A DNA stretch of 64,000 nucleotides from Microbacterium croceum. Lineage in GTDB: Bacteria > Actinomycetota > Actinomycetes > Actinomycetales > Microbacteriaceae. The position numbers and the translations under genes were made by a program. Shown here piece by piece: positions 9,094 to 17,949 of the stretch. The stretch lies in NCBI RefSeq assembly GCF_023091245.1, contig NZ_JAHWXN010000001.1:2108001-2172000 (forward strand), in the 5' to 3' direction. The stretch's first letter is position 1; the number at the start of each line of letters is the position of its first letter. The notes under the pieces were generated by a model. It saw only the letters and a program-made list of their open reading frames with translations. It was not told the origin of the DNA and did no database searches.

Positions 9094-9117
9094 AAAAGAC
9101 CGCCCCGGAGGCGGTCT
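9094..9117 (-). terminator. Attenuator terminator of the trp leader
   Basis: A GC-rich stem (GACCGCC pairing with GGCGGTC, five-base loop) followed by TTTT on the reverse strand, between the leader peptide and the TrpE-TrpG gene. The 5' arm also pairs with the antiterminator segment at 9140-9146. Confidence 0.9.
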
Positions 9118-9155
9118 GGATTCGTGGGAACGCGAACACACCGCCTAGGAGGCGG
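9098..9155 (-). promoter_or_regulatory. Tryptophan attenuator (four mutually exclusive segments)
   Basis: Segment 1 CCGCCT (9150-9155, inside the leader peptide) pairs with segment 2 AGGCGGT (9140-9146, beginning in the stop codon). Segment 2 pairs perfectly with segment 3 ACCGCCT (9109-9115). Segment 3 pairs with segment 4 (9098-9104) to form the terminator. A ribosome stalled at the two Trp codons would cover segment 1 and allow the 2:3 antiterminator. Confidence 0.9.
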
Positions 9156-9180
9156 GCCACCAGGTCTGGTTCGCGAGCAT
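9145..9180 (-). CDS. trpL: trp leader peptide with tandem Trp codons
   Basis: An eleven-codon reading frame, MLANQTWWPAS, with two adjacent TGG codons seven and eight codons in, then TAG. It is too short for ordinary gene finding. Its position ahead of a mutually exclusive hairpin set and the TrpE-TrpG gene identifies it as the sensor of charged tRNA-Trp. There is no ribosome-binding site, but TAGTTT lies six bases upstream, so the transcript is probably leaderless and begins at the A of the ATG. Confidence 0.9.
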   Translation of the reverse strand: MLANQTWWPAS

Positions 9181-9186
9181 GGGGCG

Positions 9187-9192
9187 AAACTA
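9187..9192 (-). promoter_or_regulatory. -10 element of the trp leader promoter
   Basis: TAGTTT on the reverse strand with six bases to the leader-peptide ATG. The -35 region is not clear. Confidence 0.6.
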
Positions 9193-9272
9193 CCACATGG
9201 CGCAGGGTCAGCCCTGGCGCATGACGCCGCACGAGTGTGCCCGACATCCAGCCGGTGTGCATCCAGGCGGCG

Positions 9273-9278
9273 TAGTCT
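9273..9278 (+). promoter_or_regulatory. -10 element for ispG
   Basis: TAGTCT lies six bases before the GTG start; the intervening bases are GGAGGA, so a ribosome-binding-like sequence is present as well. Confidence 0.6.
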
Positions 9279-9284
9279 GGAGGA

Positions 9285-10436
9285 GTGCCAGCAGTGAATC
9301 TTGGGATGCCGAAGATCCCCGAAGTCCTCGCCCCTCGCCGTAAGTCCCGCCAGATCAAGGTGGGCAAGGTGCTCGTGGGCGGCAACGCCCCCGTCAGCGT
9401 GCAGTCCATGACGACCACGAAGACGACGGACATCAACGGCACTCTGCAGCAGATCGCCGAGCTCACGGCTTCGGGCTGCGAGATCGTCCGTGTGGCCGTG
9501 CCGCACCAGGACGACGCGGACGCGCTCAAGATCATCGCGAAGAAGAGCCAGATCCCCGTGATCGCCGACATCCACTTCCAGCCCCGGTACATCTACACCG
9601 CGATCGATGCCGGCTGCGGTGCCGTCCGCGTGAACCCGGGCAATATCCGCGAGTTCGACGGCAACGTCGGCAAGATCGCCGCGGCGGCCAAAGCGGCGGG
9701 CGTCTCGCTGCGCATCGGCGTGAACGCGGGTTCCCTCGACCGGCGCATCCTCGAGAAGCACGGCAAGGCCACCGCCGAGGCACTCGTGGAGAGCGCGGTC
9801 TGGGAGGCGTCGCTGTTCGAGGAGCACGACTTCCACGACTTCAAGATCTCGGTCAAGCACAACGACCCGATCGTCATGGTCAAGGCCTACCGCCAGCTCG
9901 CCGAGCGGGGCGACTGGCCGCTGCACCTCGGCGTCACCGAGGCCGGCCCCGCCTTCCAGGGAACGATCAAGAGCGCCACGGCGTTCGGCATCCTGCTCGG
10001 CGAGGGTATCGGCGACACGATCCGCGTGTCCCTCTCCGCACCTCCCGCCGAAGAGGTGAAGGTCGGTCACCAGATCCTGCAGTCGCTCAACCTGCGTGAG
10101 CGCAAGCTCGAGATCGTGTCGTGCCCCTCGTGCGGTCGTGCGCAGGTCGACGTCTACACGCTGGCCGAAGACGTGACCGAGGGGCTCAAGGACATGACCG
10201 TCCCGCTGCGCGTCGCCGTGATGGGCTGCGTCGTGAACGGGCCGGGAGAGGCGCGCGAGGCCGACCTCGGCGTCGCTTCCGGCAACGGCAAGGGACAGAT
10301 CTTCGTCAAGGGCGAGGTCATCAAGACCGTTCCCGAGGCCGAGATCGTCGCCACCCTGATCGAAGAGGCGAATCGCATCGCTGCGGAGATGGGCCCCGAC
10401 GCATCGGTCGGCACCGCGCAGGTCATCACGGTCTGA
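9285..10436 (+). CDS. ispG: 4-hydroxy-3-methylbut-2-en-1-yl diphosphate synthase
   Basis: Reduces 2-C-methyl-erythritol 2,4-cyclodiphosphate to HMBPP, the penultimate MEP step, using a [4Fe-4S] cluster. N-terminal TIM-barrel signatures are present ([45 protein letters not shown]). The cluster ligands are in CPSCGR and [10 protein letters not shown] in the C-terminal domain. The length of 383 residues is normal. It follows dxr and rseP on the same strand, although reverse-strand genes intervene. The reducing partner is not in the window. Confidence 0.97.
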   Translation: MPAVNLGMPKIPEVLAPRRKSRQIKVGKVLVGGNAPVSVQSMTTTKTTDINGTLQQIAELTASGCEIVRVAVPHQDDADALKIIAKKSQIPVIADIHFQPRYIYTAIDAGCGAVRVNPGNIREFDGNVGKIAAAAKAAGVSLRIGVNAGSLDRRILEKHGKATAEALVESAVWEASLFEEHDFHDFKISVKHNDPIVMVKAYRQLAERGDWPLHLGVTEAGPAFQGTIKSATAFGILLGEGIGDTIRVSLSAPPAEEVKVGHQILQSLNLRERKLEIVSCPSCGRAQVDVYTLAEDVTEGLKDMTVPLRVAVMGCVVNGPGEAREADLGVASGNGKGQIFVKGEVIKTVPEAEIVATLIEEANRIAAEMGPDASVGTAQVITV

Positions 10437-10500
10437 CGCACGTGCCGGCTCGTTCTGTGCCGCTGCCGGACAGCCGCCGCGGCGACCCCCGAGGAGTTCC

Positions 10501-11364
10501 ATGCCTGCCACTCTCGTGACCTTCGCCGATGGATCGGCCATCGGCGACGGCACCGTCACCCATGTCGAGGCCTCGTCTGAGGGGGTGATCGTCGTGGTCG
10601 ACACCACGCCCTTCCACCCGGTCGACCACACCTGGCCCGACCAGCCGGGCGACTCCGGCGCGCTCATCCTCGGAGACGCCCGCGTGGTCGTGGCGGAGGC
10701 GGTCATGGCGGCGGTCAGCGACGAGGGAGACTTCGCGGTCGGTGCGGACATCCCGGTCAAGCGGGGAGCCGAGGGGTGGACCTGGCTCGTCGGTCACCGG
10801 ATCGACGGGGAGACCCCGTCGGCGCTTGTCGAGGGGGCTGCCGTGCGCCTCGAGGTCGACGCTGTCCATCGCGCCGGCCTGAGCCGTGGGCATACGGCGT
10901 GCCACCTCGCCTCGCTCGCGCTCGATCTCGCCGTCGCCGACCTGTGGCGCAAAGACCCCGGCTCCGATGCGCTCGGAACGCCCGATTTCGAGGGTCGAGC
11001 GAATCAGTCCAGCCGCATCCACGAAGACGGCAGCGTCGACGAGTACCGTCTGGGCAAGAGCCTGCGGCGCGCGGGTTTCGACACCGAGACCTTCGCCGCG
11101 ACTCTGGCCGCGCGCGAGGCTTCCATCAACGCGCGTCTCTCGGAGTGGGTGGCTGCGGCCGCGACCAGTCGGGTCGTGACCGAGGGGCCGACCATCGTGG
11201 ACCGCCGTCGCTGGCACTGTGATCTGCCCGAAGGGGAAGCCGTCATCCTCTGCGGAGGGACGCATGTCGCCTCGCTCGCGGATTTCGCCTCGATCTCGGT
11301 GGCTCTCGACCTCCGCGACCCGCAACTCCTGGTGATGACGACGACGGTTCTCCCCTCCGCCTGA
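10501..11364 (+). CDS. AlaX-like metal-dependent tRNA-editing hydrolase
   Basis: A 287-residue protein related to the second additional domain of alanyl/threonyl-tRNA synthetases. The zinc-binding pattern of free-standing editing proteins is present: HTACH (HxxxH, about residue 130) and CGGTH (CxxxH, about residue 250). Such proteins hydrolyse Ser-tRNA-Ala or Gly-tRNA-Ala in trans. The N-terminal beta-barrel has the DQPGDSGAL segment typical of the family. GAGGAG precedes the ATG. It may be co-transcribed with ispG (64 bases). Substrate tRNA is not inferable from sequence alone. Confidence 0.8.
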   Translation: MPATLVTFADGSAIGDGTVTHVEASSEGVIVVVDTTPFHPVDHTWPDQPGDSGALILGDARVVVAEAVMAAVSDEGDFAVGADIPVKRGAEGWTWLVGHRIDGETPSALVEGAAVRLEVDAVHRAGLSRGHTACHLASLALDLAVADLWRKDPGSDALGTPDFEGRANQSSRIHEDGSVDEYRLGKSLRRAGFDTETFAATLAAREASINARLSEWVAAAATSRVVTEGPTIVDRRRWHCDLPEGEAVILCGGTHVASLADFASISVALDLRDPQLLVMTTTVLPSA

Positions 11365-11373
11365 GCAGGGGCG

Positions 11374-11721
11374 TCACCACATCGCGCGCAGCACTCGTTC
11401 CGCATCTGCCGCGGTCAGACCGCTGCGTCGGGCGGCCTCGGCAAGTGCGCGGGCCGCGTCTGCGACCTCCTGGGAGACCGCGGTGGCCGCGCGGCTCACG
11501 CGCGTGCCTGCACCGGTGCGCGAGACGACGAGTCCGTCGTCTTCGAGCTGGCGGTAGGCCTTCGCGACCGTTCCCGGGGCGATCCCCAGATCGGAGGCGA
11601 GCTGACGCACGGAGGGCAGTCGTTCATCAGCGGCGAGTCGACCTGTCGTGATGAGACCCCGGAGCTGGCTGTGCACCTGCTCCGCCGGTGTGCCGCCGGT
11701 CGGCGTGAGCGCGATGATCAT
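11374..11721 (-). CDS. GntR-family regulator, short YtrA type
   Basis: A 115-residue repressor-like protein: a GntR winged helix-turn-helix (residues about 13-78, EQVHSQL, RLPSVRQLASDLGIAPGTV, GLVVSRTGAGTRV) and a short C-terminal tail. It lacks a ligand-binding domain, as in the YtrA subfamily. Its ATG overlaps the stop of the upstream membrane-protein gene (ATGA), so translation is coupled. The large palindrome ahead of the operon at 12644-12678 is the obvious binding site, making the operon autoregulated. Confidence 0.88.
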   Translation of the reverse strand: MIIALTPTGGTPAEQVHSQLRGLITTGRLAADERLPSVRQLASDLGIAPGTVAKAYRQLEDDGLVVSRTGAGTRVSRAATAVSQEVADAARALAEAARRSGLTAADAERVLRAMW

Positions 11722-12626
11722 GAGGCGGACGTGGTGACGGGAGTGAGCTGCCGTGCGGGGCTCGGGATCGCGGTCAGCGCGATGACGATCCACATCGCGA
11801 GTCCGGCGGTGAGCGCGATCACGCCGCACCAGTCCAGCGTCGGACCGAGCGCCGCGAAGGGCGGAGTGACCGATACGGCGCCGAGCTCCGTCGTCGTCGT
11901 GCTGCCGATCAACGATGCGGTGCCGGCCAATGACCGGAGCACGACCGCGAGATGGATGAGCAGCGCACCGCACGCGGCCCGGCCGGTGTTCGCGGCGCGG
12001 AGTCGGCGTACCGCACTGTCGTGCGCGATGTCATCGCTCCAGGCGGGACGAGGCAGGAGCGCCCAGGCTCCGGCGGTCGCGACCAGGAGCACGGTGACGC
12101 CGGCGAGTGCCGGAACCGAGTAATGCCACCCGTAGATCCCCGTGCCCATCTCGGTCCCTGTGGTGCCGATCGAGATCGTGTAGGTCGTGTAGCGCCCGTT
12201 CTCGTCGCGTCCGGATGCATTGCCGGCGGCCACCGAGAGCGCCACGATGATCGCCGCGACCGCCAGTGCCGTGATGATCCAGCGCACAGAGACGAAGGAC
12301 ATGATCGTGCGTCGGGAGATCTGCGCGACCGCTCCGCGATGCCGCGTGACCGGGGGGATGGCGAGGACGACCACGGCCGCGATCCCGAGCGCCAGTGGAG
12401 CCATCGACCGGACGTCGAGGTCGAAGAACCCGAGGGGCGGGACGACGAACGGGAACCACACCAGGGCAGCCATCGTGAGTGCGGGGATACCGCCCGCTGC
12501 GGCCGTGAGCCACGAGGCCGGAGTGCCGATGCGCGGCAGCGGGGGCAGATTGATCAGGCGGATGCCGATGGCCACGATCGCGGCGACCGCGATCGGAGCG
12601 GAGGCGAGCAGCAGGATGGTGAGCAT
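11718..12626 (-). CDS. Polytopic membrane protein (DUF1648-like) controlled by GntR
   Basis: A 302-residue protein of about seven or eight hydrophobic segments, beginning MLTILLL, with no catalytic motif that I recognise. The layout (a short GntR regulator plus a membrane protein with alternating hydrophobic blocks and a central GIYGWHYSVP segment) resembles the membrane components found with YtrA-type regulators in Firmicutes and actinobacteria. GGGAG lies six bases before the chosen ATG at 12626; an in-frame ATG at 12683 lies inside the operator region and is rejected. Probably a cell-envelope stress or antibiotic-response membrane protein; the function is not known. Confidence 0.72.
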   Translation of the reverse strand: MLTILLLASAPIAVAAIVAIGIRLINLPPLPRIGTPASWLTAAAGGIPALTMAALVWFPFVVPPLGFFDLDVRSMAPLALGIAAVVVLAIPPVTRHRGAVAQISRRTIMSFVSVRWIITALAVAAIIVALSVAAGNASGRDENGRYTTYTISIGTTGTEMGTGIYGWHYSVPALAGVTVLLVATAGAWALLPRPAWSDDIAHDSAVRRLRAANTGRAACGALLIHLAVVLRSLAGTASLIGSTTTTELGAVSVTPPFAALGPTLDWCGVIALTAGLAMWIVIALTAIPSPARQLTPVTTSAS

Positions 12627-12643
12627 CGCTTCTCCCAAGTGTG

Positions 12644-12678
12644 TCGATTGATTGATACAAAATGTATCAGTCAATCGA
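12644..12678 (-). promoter_or_regulatory. GntR operator: 35-bp near-perfect palindrome
   Basis: Two 16-base arms, TCGATTGATTGATACA and its complement with one mismatch, are separated by AAA. The inner core is TGATACA-AAA-TGTATCA. It ends 18 bases before the membrane-protein start, where it would block initiation of transcription. Confidence 0.85.
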
Positions 12679-12716
12679 TACATATGGCGAGGGCCATCCT
12701 CATGACACCGCGAGGC

Positions 12717-14132
12717 TCAGATCTCGAAATCGACCTCACCGCGCCCGATGTCGGCGCGGACGACCTTGAGTCGGACCACGTCTCCGGGTTTCGCCCCGGT
12801 GGGAAGGGGAGCGGAGGCCGTCACGGCGGGAGCCGCGATCTGGATCGTCGCCCGCTCGCCACGAGACTCGATCACGGTCGCGTCGATCATCGATCCGACG
12901 AACGGGGTGAGCAGGGCGGCTTCGACTGCATTGACGGTCGCCGAGTTCAGGCGGGAGGCGCGCTGGCCGGACTCCTGCATCAGGGCGGGCAGCGTCGCGA
13001 GCGAGTCCCGCGCCCAAGCGGGCACCTCTTCTCCCCGCGACACCGCGAGGCAGATGGCGAGTGTCCAGCGGTCGACCAGTCGTCGCAGCGGCGCGGTCGC
13101 ATGCGCGTAGGGTGCGCCGATCGCCGCCTGCATCGTGCTATCTGGGGTCTCCCCGTCGAACGCGACGTAGCCCGCGCCGCGGAACAGCATCGATGCCGCT
13201 TCGAGCACCGGGAGGGTGAGTGGGTCTTCCCTGTCCAGCCCGCGCAGATATTCGCCGTACTCGCCCGAGATCCACGGACGCCCGAGTGCCTCGGTCTGCA
13301 GGCGGAACGCGTCGAAGGACTTCTCATCCGGCTGCGGCATCGTGCGCAGGATGCCGGTACGGGCATCCAGCATCAACGACGCGGCGGCCATGCCGGTCAT
13401 CAGTGACAACTGCGCGTTCCACTCCTCGACGGGAAGGGGGCGGCGCCGCTCGATGGCGTACGTGCCGTCCTCTGCGCGCACGACCTCCTCATCCGGGAGG
13501 TTCAGGCTCGCTCCTCCGCGCAGCCGCTCCTGCTCGATGCGCAGCGCCCCTACCTCGGGCAGCAGCGCCCAGAGACCGTCCTCGCCGCGATCCAGCGCCG
13601 CCTGGGTCGAGACGTAGTCGAGCTGCGCGCGGGAGCGGATCAGCGCCCGTTCGACACGGAAATCCGACACCGTGCCGGCGTCGTCCAGCGCGAACGTCCA
13701 GACCAGCGCGGGGCGATCCACGCCCGCCAGGAGGGACGCGCGATCCTCGCTGAGCATGCGCGGATGCAGGGGGATCGATCCGTCCGCCGCGTACAGCGTC
13801 TGACCTCGACGCCGTGCCTCCGCATCCACCGCTCCTCCCGGCTCGATGAAGCCGGGGACATCGGCGATCGCGTAGCGCACCGTGTACCCGCCCGCTCGCC
13901 GCTCCAACTGGAACGCCTGGTCGAGATCCCGCGAGCCCTGCGGGTCGAGCGTGGCGAAGGCGATGTCGCGCAGGTCGCGCTCGGGTGCGGCGGCGTGTGC
14001 CTCCTCCGCTTCCGCGATGACCTCCGCGGGGAACTCCACCGGGGCATCGAGGGACTCGCGCAGGGCGGTCAGGGCGACGGCGAGTTCGGTCTGCGCAGCT
14101 GACGGCGCGACATGCGAGCGGCGCTGGGGCAT
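12717..14132 (-). CDS. RNB-domain ribonuclease (RNase II/R family, short form)
   Basis: A 471-residue 3'-5' exoribonuclease-like protein. The catalytic acidic cluster DPQGSRDLDQAF is near residue 63-74. The RNB signature YAHATAPLRRLVDRW is near residue 340. A short S1-like tail ends the protein (GDVVRLKVV). The N-terminal cold-shock domains of full-length RNase R are missing, a form common in actinobacteria. It is divergent from the ICL/PEPM gene. Processing or decay of RNA is expected; the specific substrate is unknown. Confidence 0.88.
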   Translation of the reverse strand: MPQRRSHVAPSAAQTELAVALTALRESLDAPVEFPAEVIAEAEEAHAAAPERDLRDIAFATLDPQGSRDLDQAFQLERRAGGYTVRYAIADVPGFIEPGGAVDAEARRRGQTLYAADGSIPLHPRMLSEDRASLLAGVDRPALVWTFALDDAGTVSDFRVERALIRSRAQLDYVSTQAALDRGEDGLWALLPEVGALRIEQERLRGGASLNLPDEEVVRAEDGTYAIERRRPLPVEEWNAQLSLMTGMAAASLMLDARTGILRTMPQPDEKSFDAFRLQTEALGRPWISGEYGEYLRGLDREDPLTLPVLEAASMLFRGAGYVAFDGETPDSTMQAAIGAPYAHATAPLRRLVDRWTLAICLAVSRGEEVPAWARDSLATLPALMQESGQRASRLNSATVNAVEAALLTPFVGSMIDATVIESRGERATIQIAAPAVTASAPLPTGAKPGDVVRLKVVRADIGRGEVDFEI

Positions 14133-14139
14133 GTCTCCC

Positions 14140-14145
14140 AGACTA
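14140..14145 (-). promoter_or_regulatory. -10 element for the RNB nuclease gene
   Basis: TAGTCT on the reverse strand, seven bases before the ATG at 14132. Confidence 0.5.
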
Positions 14146-14181
14146 GGGGCGCAGGACGGCCCGTTCGCCGACGTGGCGCGT

Positions 14182-14187
14182 TAGCGT
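14182..14187 (+). promoter_or_regulatory. -10 element of a leaderless promoter for the ICL/PEPM gene
   Basis: TAGCGT, six bases before the ATG. Its partner promoter at 14140-14145 points the other way, so the 61-base divergent intergenic holds two face-away promoters. Confidence 0.6.
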
Positions 14188-14193
14188 GGTGTC

Positions 14194-14967
14194 ATGACCA
14201 CTGCAGCTGCCAAGGCCCAGACCCTCGTCGGACTCTATGACGCTCCGGAGATCCTCCGTGTCGTGAACGTGTGGGACGTCGTATCCGCCCGCGCCGTCGC
14301 GGCCCTCCCCGAGACCCATGCGATCGCCACGGCTGGGCACGGCATCGCCGCCTCGTTCGGCTACGAGGACGGCGCCACGCCCCGCGACCTCATGATCGAC
14401 ATGGTCGGTCGCATTGCCGCCTCGGTGCGCATTCCCGTCAGTGCCGATCTCGATGACGGCTATGGAGACGCGGGGGAGACGACGCGTCTCGCGATCGGCG
14501 TCGGCGTCGTCGGCGCGAACATCGAAGACCGGCTCAAGCCGTTCGACGAGTCCGTCGCGGCCGTCGAGGCGATCGTGAAGGCCGCAGAGGCCGAGGGCGT
14601 GCCGTTCGCCCTCAACGCCCGCACCGACGCGTTCGTGCGCGCCGGCGGACGCCCGGTGCAGGAGAGCATCGCCGACGCGATCCAGCGTGGACGCGCGTAC
14701 ATCGACGCCGGCGCGACCGCGGTCTTCGTTCCCGGCCTCCTCGATGCGAACGTGACCCGCCAGCTCGTCGAGGGGATCGGGGAGCGAAAGGTCAGCGTGA
14801 TCGGCGTTCCCGGTGCCCTGGCAGCCTCCGAGTACGAGAAGATCGGTGTCGCCCGAATCTCCTACGGCCCGCTCCCGCAGCGCGTGGCGCTGACGGCGCT
14901 CCAGGAACTCGCCGCGAGTCTGTACAAGGGCGGCGTCGTCCCCTCCGGACTCCCCGCGCTCAACTGA
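14194..14967 (+). CDS. Isocitrate lyase/PEP mutase superfamily protein
   Basis: A 257-residue TIM-barrel protein of the oxaloacetate decarboxylase/PEP-mutase type. Metal-binding and active-site elements are visible: SADLDDGYGD (about 91-100), GANIEDR (about 109-115) and the NARTDAF segment. The KKCGH loop of true isocitrate lyase is absent, so it is more likely a C-C or C-P lyase of the carboxyvinyl-phosphonate/2-methylisocitrate lyase side of the family. The substrate cannot be told from sequence. It lies alone ahead of proS. Confidence 0.85.
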   Translation: MTTAAAKAQTLVGLYDAPEILRVVNVWDVVSARAVAALPETHAIATAGHGIAASFGYEDGATPRDLMIDMVGRIAASVRIPVSADLDDGYGDAGETTRLAIGVGVVGANIEDRLKPFDESVAAVEAIVKAAEAEGVPFALNARTDAFVRAGGRPVQESIADAIQRGRAYIDAGATAVFVPGLLDANVTRQLVEGIGERKVSVIGVPGALAASEYEKIGVARISYGPLPQRVALTALQELAASLYKGGVVPSGLPALN

Positions 14968-15002
14968 TCGCGACCGACGAAAGATGAGTGACCGCGGATC
15001 AG

Positions 15003-15008
15003 TAGACT
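15003..15008 (+). promoter_or_regulatory. -10 element of a leaderless promoter for proS
   Basis: TAGACT with six bases to the GTG start of proS and no ribosome-binding site between. Confidence 0.65.
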
Positions 15009-15014
15009 TGCTCC

Positions 15015-16772
15015 GTGGTCACTCGTCTCTCGAACTTCTTCCTCCGTACGCTCCGTGAGGACCCCGCTGAAGCGGAGGTCGTCGGGCACAAGCTCCTGAT
15101 CCGTGCCGGATACATCCGCCGTCAGGCCGCCGGTATCTTCGCCTGGCTGCCGCTGGGACTTCGGGTCAGGTCCAAGATCGAGACCGTCGTGCGCGAGGAG
15201 ATGGCCGCCGCTGGTGCCCAGGAGGTCCACTTCCCGGCTCTGATGCCGCGCGAGGCCTATGAGGCGACCGGTCGGTGGGACGAGTACGGCGACCTGCTTT
15301 TCCGTCTGCAGGACCGCAAGGGCGGCGACTACCTGCTGGCCCCGACCCACGAAGAGGCCTTCACGCTGCTCGTGAAGGATCTGTACTCCTCGTACAAGGA
15401 TCTTCCCCTGACGATCTATCAGATCCAGGACAAGTACCGTGACGAGGCGCGTCCGCGCGCCGGGCTGCTCCGCGGACGAGAGTTCACGATGAAGGACGCC
15501 TACTCCTTCGACTCCTCCGACGAGGGCCTCGAGGCCAGCTATCAGGCACAGCGTGACGCGTACGAGCGCATCTTCCAGCGCCTGGGCCTCGAGTACGTGA
15601 TCGTGCAGGCAGATGCCGGAGCCATGGGCGGCTCGCGCAGCGAGGAGTTCCTGCACCCGACCCCGGTCGGTGAGGACACCTTCGTGCGCAGTGCCGGCGG
15701 CTACGCGGCGAACGTCGAGGCGTTCACGACCGCCGTGCCCGAACCGATCGCATTCGACGCCGACGCCGCGCCCGTGATCTTCGACTCTCCGAACACCCCG
15801 ACGATCGAGACGCTCGTCACTCACGTCAATGCGCACCTCGACGGGGAGTACACGGCGGCCGACACGCTGAAGAACGTCGTGCTCGCGCTCACGCACCTCG
15901 ATGGGTCGCGGGAGCTGGTCGTCGTGGGCATGCCCGGCGACCGCGAGGTCGACGAGAAGCGTGCAGAGGTCGCGTTCGCGCCGGCCGCGGTCGAGACGGC
16001 TACGGCCGATGACTTCGAGAAGAACCCGCTGCTCGTGAAAGGCTACATCGGCCCCTGGTCGCCCACCGGTGCCGTGCTGGGCGAGGAGTCGGCGACCGGC
16101 ATCCGCTACCTGGTCGACCCGCGCGTCAGCCAAGGCTCGAGCTGGATCACGGGCGCGAACATGGATGAGAAGCACGCGCACTCCGTGGTGGCAGGCCGGG
16201 ACTTCTTCGCCGACGGCATCGTCGAGATCGCGAACGTCCGTGCCGGCGATCCTGCGCCCGACGGCTCCGGCCCGGTCGAACTCGCCCGCGGTATGGAGAT
16301 CGGACACGTCTTCCAGCTCGGTCGCAAGTACGCCGAGGCCCTGGGCCTCAAGGTGCTGAACGAGAACGGCAAGCTGGTCACGGTCACCATGGGCTCCTAC
16401 GGCATCGGGGTGACCCGGATCTTGGCGATCATCGCCGAGCTGAACAACGACGACAAGGGTCTGATCTGGCCGGCGTCGGTCGCGCCGTTCGACGTGCAGG
16501 TGGTGGCCGCCGGCCGTGACCAGGTTGCTTTCGACGTGGCCCAGGACCTGGCCGAGCAGCTCGAGTCCGCCGGCCTCGACGTGCTCTACGACGACCGCCC
16601 CAAGGTCTCGCCGGGGGTGAAGTTCGGCGACGCCGAGCTGGTCGGCGTGCCGAAGATCGTGATCGTGGGTCGCGGTGCTGTCGATGGCCAGGTCGAGCTG
16701 TGGGATCGTGCATCCGGGGACCGCGACGCGGTGTCCGTGACGGAGGCCATCCAGCGGCTCTCTCGCCGCTGA
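15015..16772 (+). CDS. proS: Prolyl-tRNA synthetase
   Basis: Charges tRNA-Pro. The class II motifs are clear: motif 1 around residues 40-70, motif 2 [24 protein letters not shown] segment near 140-160, and motif 3 GSYGIGVTR near 460. A YbaK-like INS editing domain sits between motifs 2 and 3 (about 220-410), as in the bacterial type that hydrolyses Ala-tRNA-Pro. The C-terminal anticodon-binding domain ends the 585-residue protein. A GC-rich terminator follows the stop. Confidence 0.97.
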   Translation: MVTRLSNFFLRTLREDPAEAEVVGHKLLIRAGYIRRQAAGIFAWLPLGLRVRSKIETVVREEMAAAGAQEVHFPALMPREAYEATGRWDEYGDLLFRLQDRKGGDYLLAPTHEEAFTLLVKDLYSSYKDLPLTIYQIQDKYRDEARPRAGLLRGREFTMKDAYSFDSSDEGLEASYQAQRDAYERIFQRLGLEYVIVQADAGAMGGSRSEEFLHPTPVGEDTFVRSAGGYAANVEAFTTAVPEPIAFDADAAPVIFDSPNTPTIETLVTHVNAHLDGEYTAADTLKNVVLALTHLDGSRELVVVGMPGDREVDEKRAEVAFAPAAVETATADDFEKNPLLVKGYIGPWSPTGAVLGEESATGIRYLVDPRVSQGSSWITGANMDEKHAHSVVAGRDFFADGIVEIANVRAGDPAPDGSGPVELARGMEIGHVFQLGRKYAEALGLKVLNENGKLVTVTMGSYGIGVTRILAIIAELNNDDKGLIWPASVAPFDVQVVAAGRDQVAFDVAQDLAEQLESAGLDVLYDDRPKVSPGVKFGDAELVGVPKIVIVGRGAVDGQVELWDRASGDRDAVSVTEAIQRLSRR

Positions 16773-16785
16773 GCCCCGACGCACC

Positions 16786-16820
16786 GAACGCCGCGCCCGC
16801 CTCGAGCGAGCGCGGCGTTC
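16786..16820 (+). terminator. Terminator after proS
   Basis: Perfect 11-bp arms, GAACGCCGCGC and GCGCGGCGTTC, with a 13-base loop and a pyrimidine-rich tail (CTCGTCCTGTC). Confidence 0.7.
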
Positions 16821-16905
16821 CTCGTCCTGTCGACGTTCCGATGAACGGCGACTGACCTCGGCGTTGCGTCGACTGCGGTCTGCGCGCGGCTGCCACGCTG
16901 GAGTC

Positions 16906-17949
16906 ATGACCGACGAACCGCTTCCCGAAGCTCTCAGCGCCGAGATCAACGCCGTCCTCGACGATGCGGGAGTTCACTCCGACCGGCGGCTCGTGATGCG
17001 GATGCTGCGCACGGCCATCCTCCTGGGGGAGGACGGCGCTGATCGACTGGATCTGAAGATCGCTTCCGCGGCCCTGGCCGAGATGCGTGATGCGTTCCGC
17101 CTGTTCGCACCGTTCCGCGGTGCGTCCAAGGTGACCGTCTTCGGCTCGGCGCGCACACGCCAGGATGATCCGCTGTACCTGCAGGCGCGTGATGTCGCGG
17201 CGGTGCTGGCGCAGGACGGCTGGATGGTCGTCACGGGCGCGGGGCCGGGCATCATGCAAGCGGCTGCCGAAGGCGCCGGACCGGAGCGCTCACTCGGCGT
17301 CTCCATCCGCCTCCCGTTCGAGGAGAAGGCGAATGGTCTCGTCGCCGGCCAAGATCACGTCGTGGCGATGAAGTACTTCTTCACCCGCAAGCTGATGCTC
17401 ATCAAGGAGTCACGCGGCTTCATCTGCCTGCCTGGCGGCTTCGGAACGCTCGACGAGATGTTCGAGCTGTTGACCCTGCAGCAGACGGGGAAGGCCGAAC
17501 CGATGCCGATCGTGCTGCTCGATGAACCCGGTGGCACCTTCTGGCACGGGCTGCGTCGTTTCATCGATCAGGAGCTCGCCCCGGCCGGCGTCATCTCCGA
17601 GGGGGACTTCGATCGCGTCGTGATCACGGATTCCGTCGAGGCTGCCCGTGACGAGATCACCGGCTTCTGGCGGAACTACGACTCCCTGCGGTGGATCGGC
17701 GACGAGTTAGTGCTGCGACTGCGCATCGCGCCGACCGACGCCGAGATCGCCGACCTCAACGAGCGGTTCGCTTCGATGATCGCATCCGGGAGCATCACGC
17801 GCGCCGAGCCTCGACAGCCCGAGATCGCGGATGGCGACCTGCTCGAGCTGCCGCGCCTGGCCCTGCACCTGGAACAGCGTCAGGTCGGCAACCTGTTCCG
17901 GCTGATCGGTGCGATCAACCAGCTGCCGTCTGCTGCTCCCGCTCGGTGA
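16906..17949 (+). CDS. LOG family protein (TIGR00730-type Rossmann fold)
   Basis: A 347-residue protein with a LOG/lysine-decarboxylase-like core. The core motifs are VFGSART (about 71-77), VTGAGPGIMQAAAEGA (about 109-124) and PGGFGTLDE (about 174-182). Members cleave nucleoside 5'-monophosphates such as cytokinin ribotides or are of unknown nucleotide specificity. Here the LOG core is extended by about 65 residues at the N-terminus and about 90 at the C-terminus, a long form frequent in actinobacteria. The ATG at 16906 is preceded by GGAG. The last 35 bases overlap the convergent amine oxidase gene. Confidence 0.82.
   Translation: MTDEPLPEALSAEINAVLDDAGVHSDRRLVMRMLRTAILLGEDGADRLDLKIASAALAEMRDAFRLFAPFRGASKVTVFGSARTRQDDPLYLQARDVAAVLAQDGWMVVTGAGPGIMQAAAEGAGPERSLGVSIRLPFEEKANGLVAGQDHVVAMKYFFTRKLMLIKESRGFICLPGGFGTLDEMFELLTLQQTGKAEPMPIVLLDEPGGTFWHGLRRFIDQELAPAGVISEGDFDRVVITDSVEAARDEITGFWRNYDSLRWIGDELVLRLRIAPTDAEIADLNERFASMIASGSITRAEPRQPEIADGDLLELPRLALHLEQRQVGNLFRLIGAINQLPSAAPAR

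Noticed and set aside
7173..10760. A long reverse-strand frame that would extend the TrpE-TrpG gene across ispG
   Set aside because: The attenuator terminator and AGGAGA ribosome-binding site fix the start at 9056, and ispG is a certain gene on the other strand.
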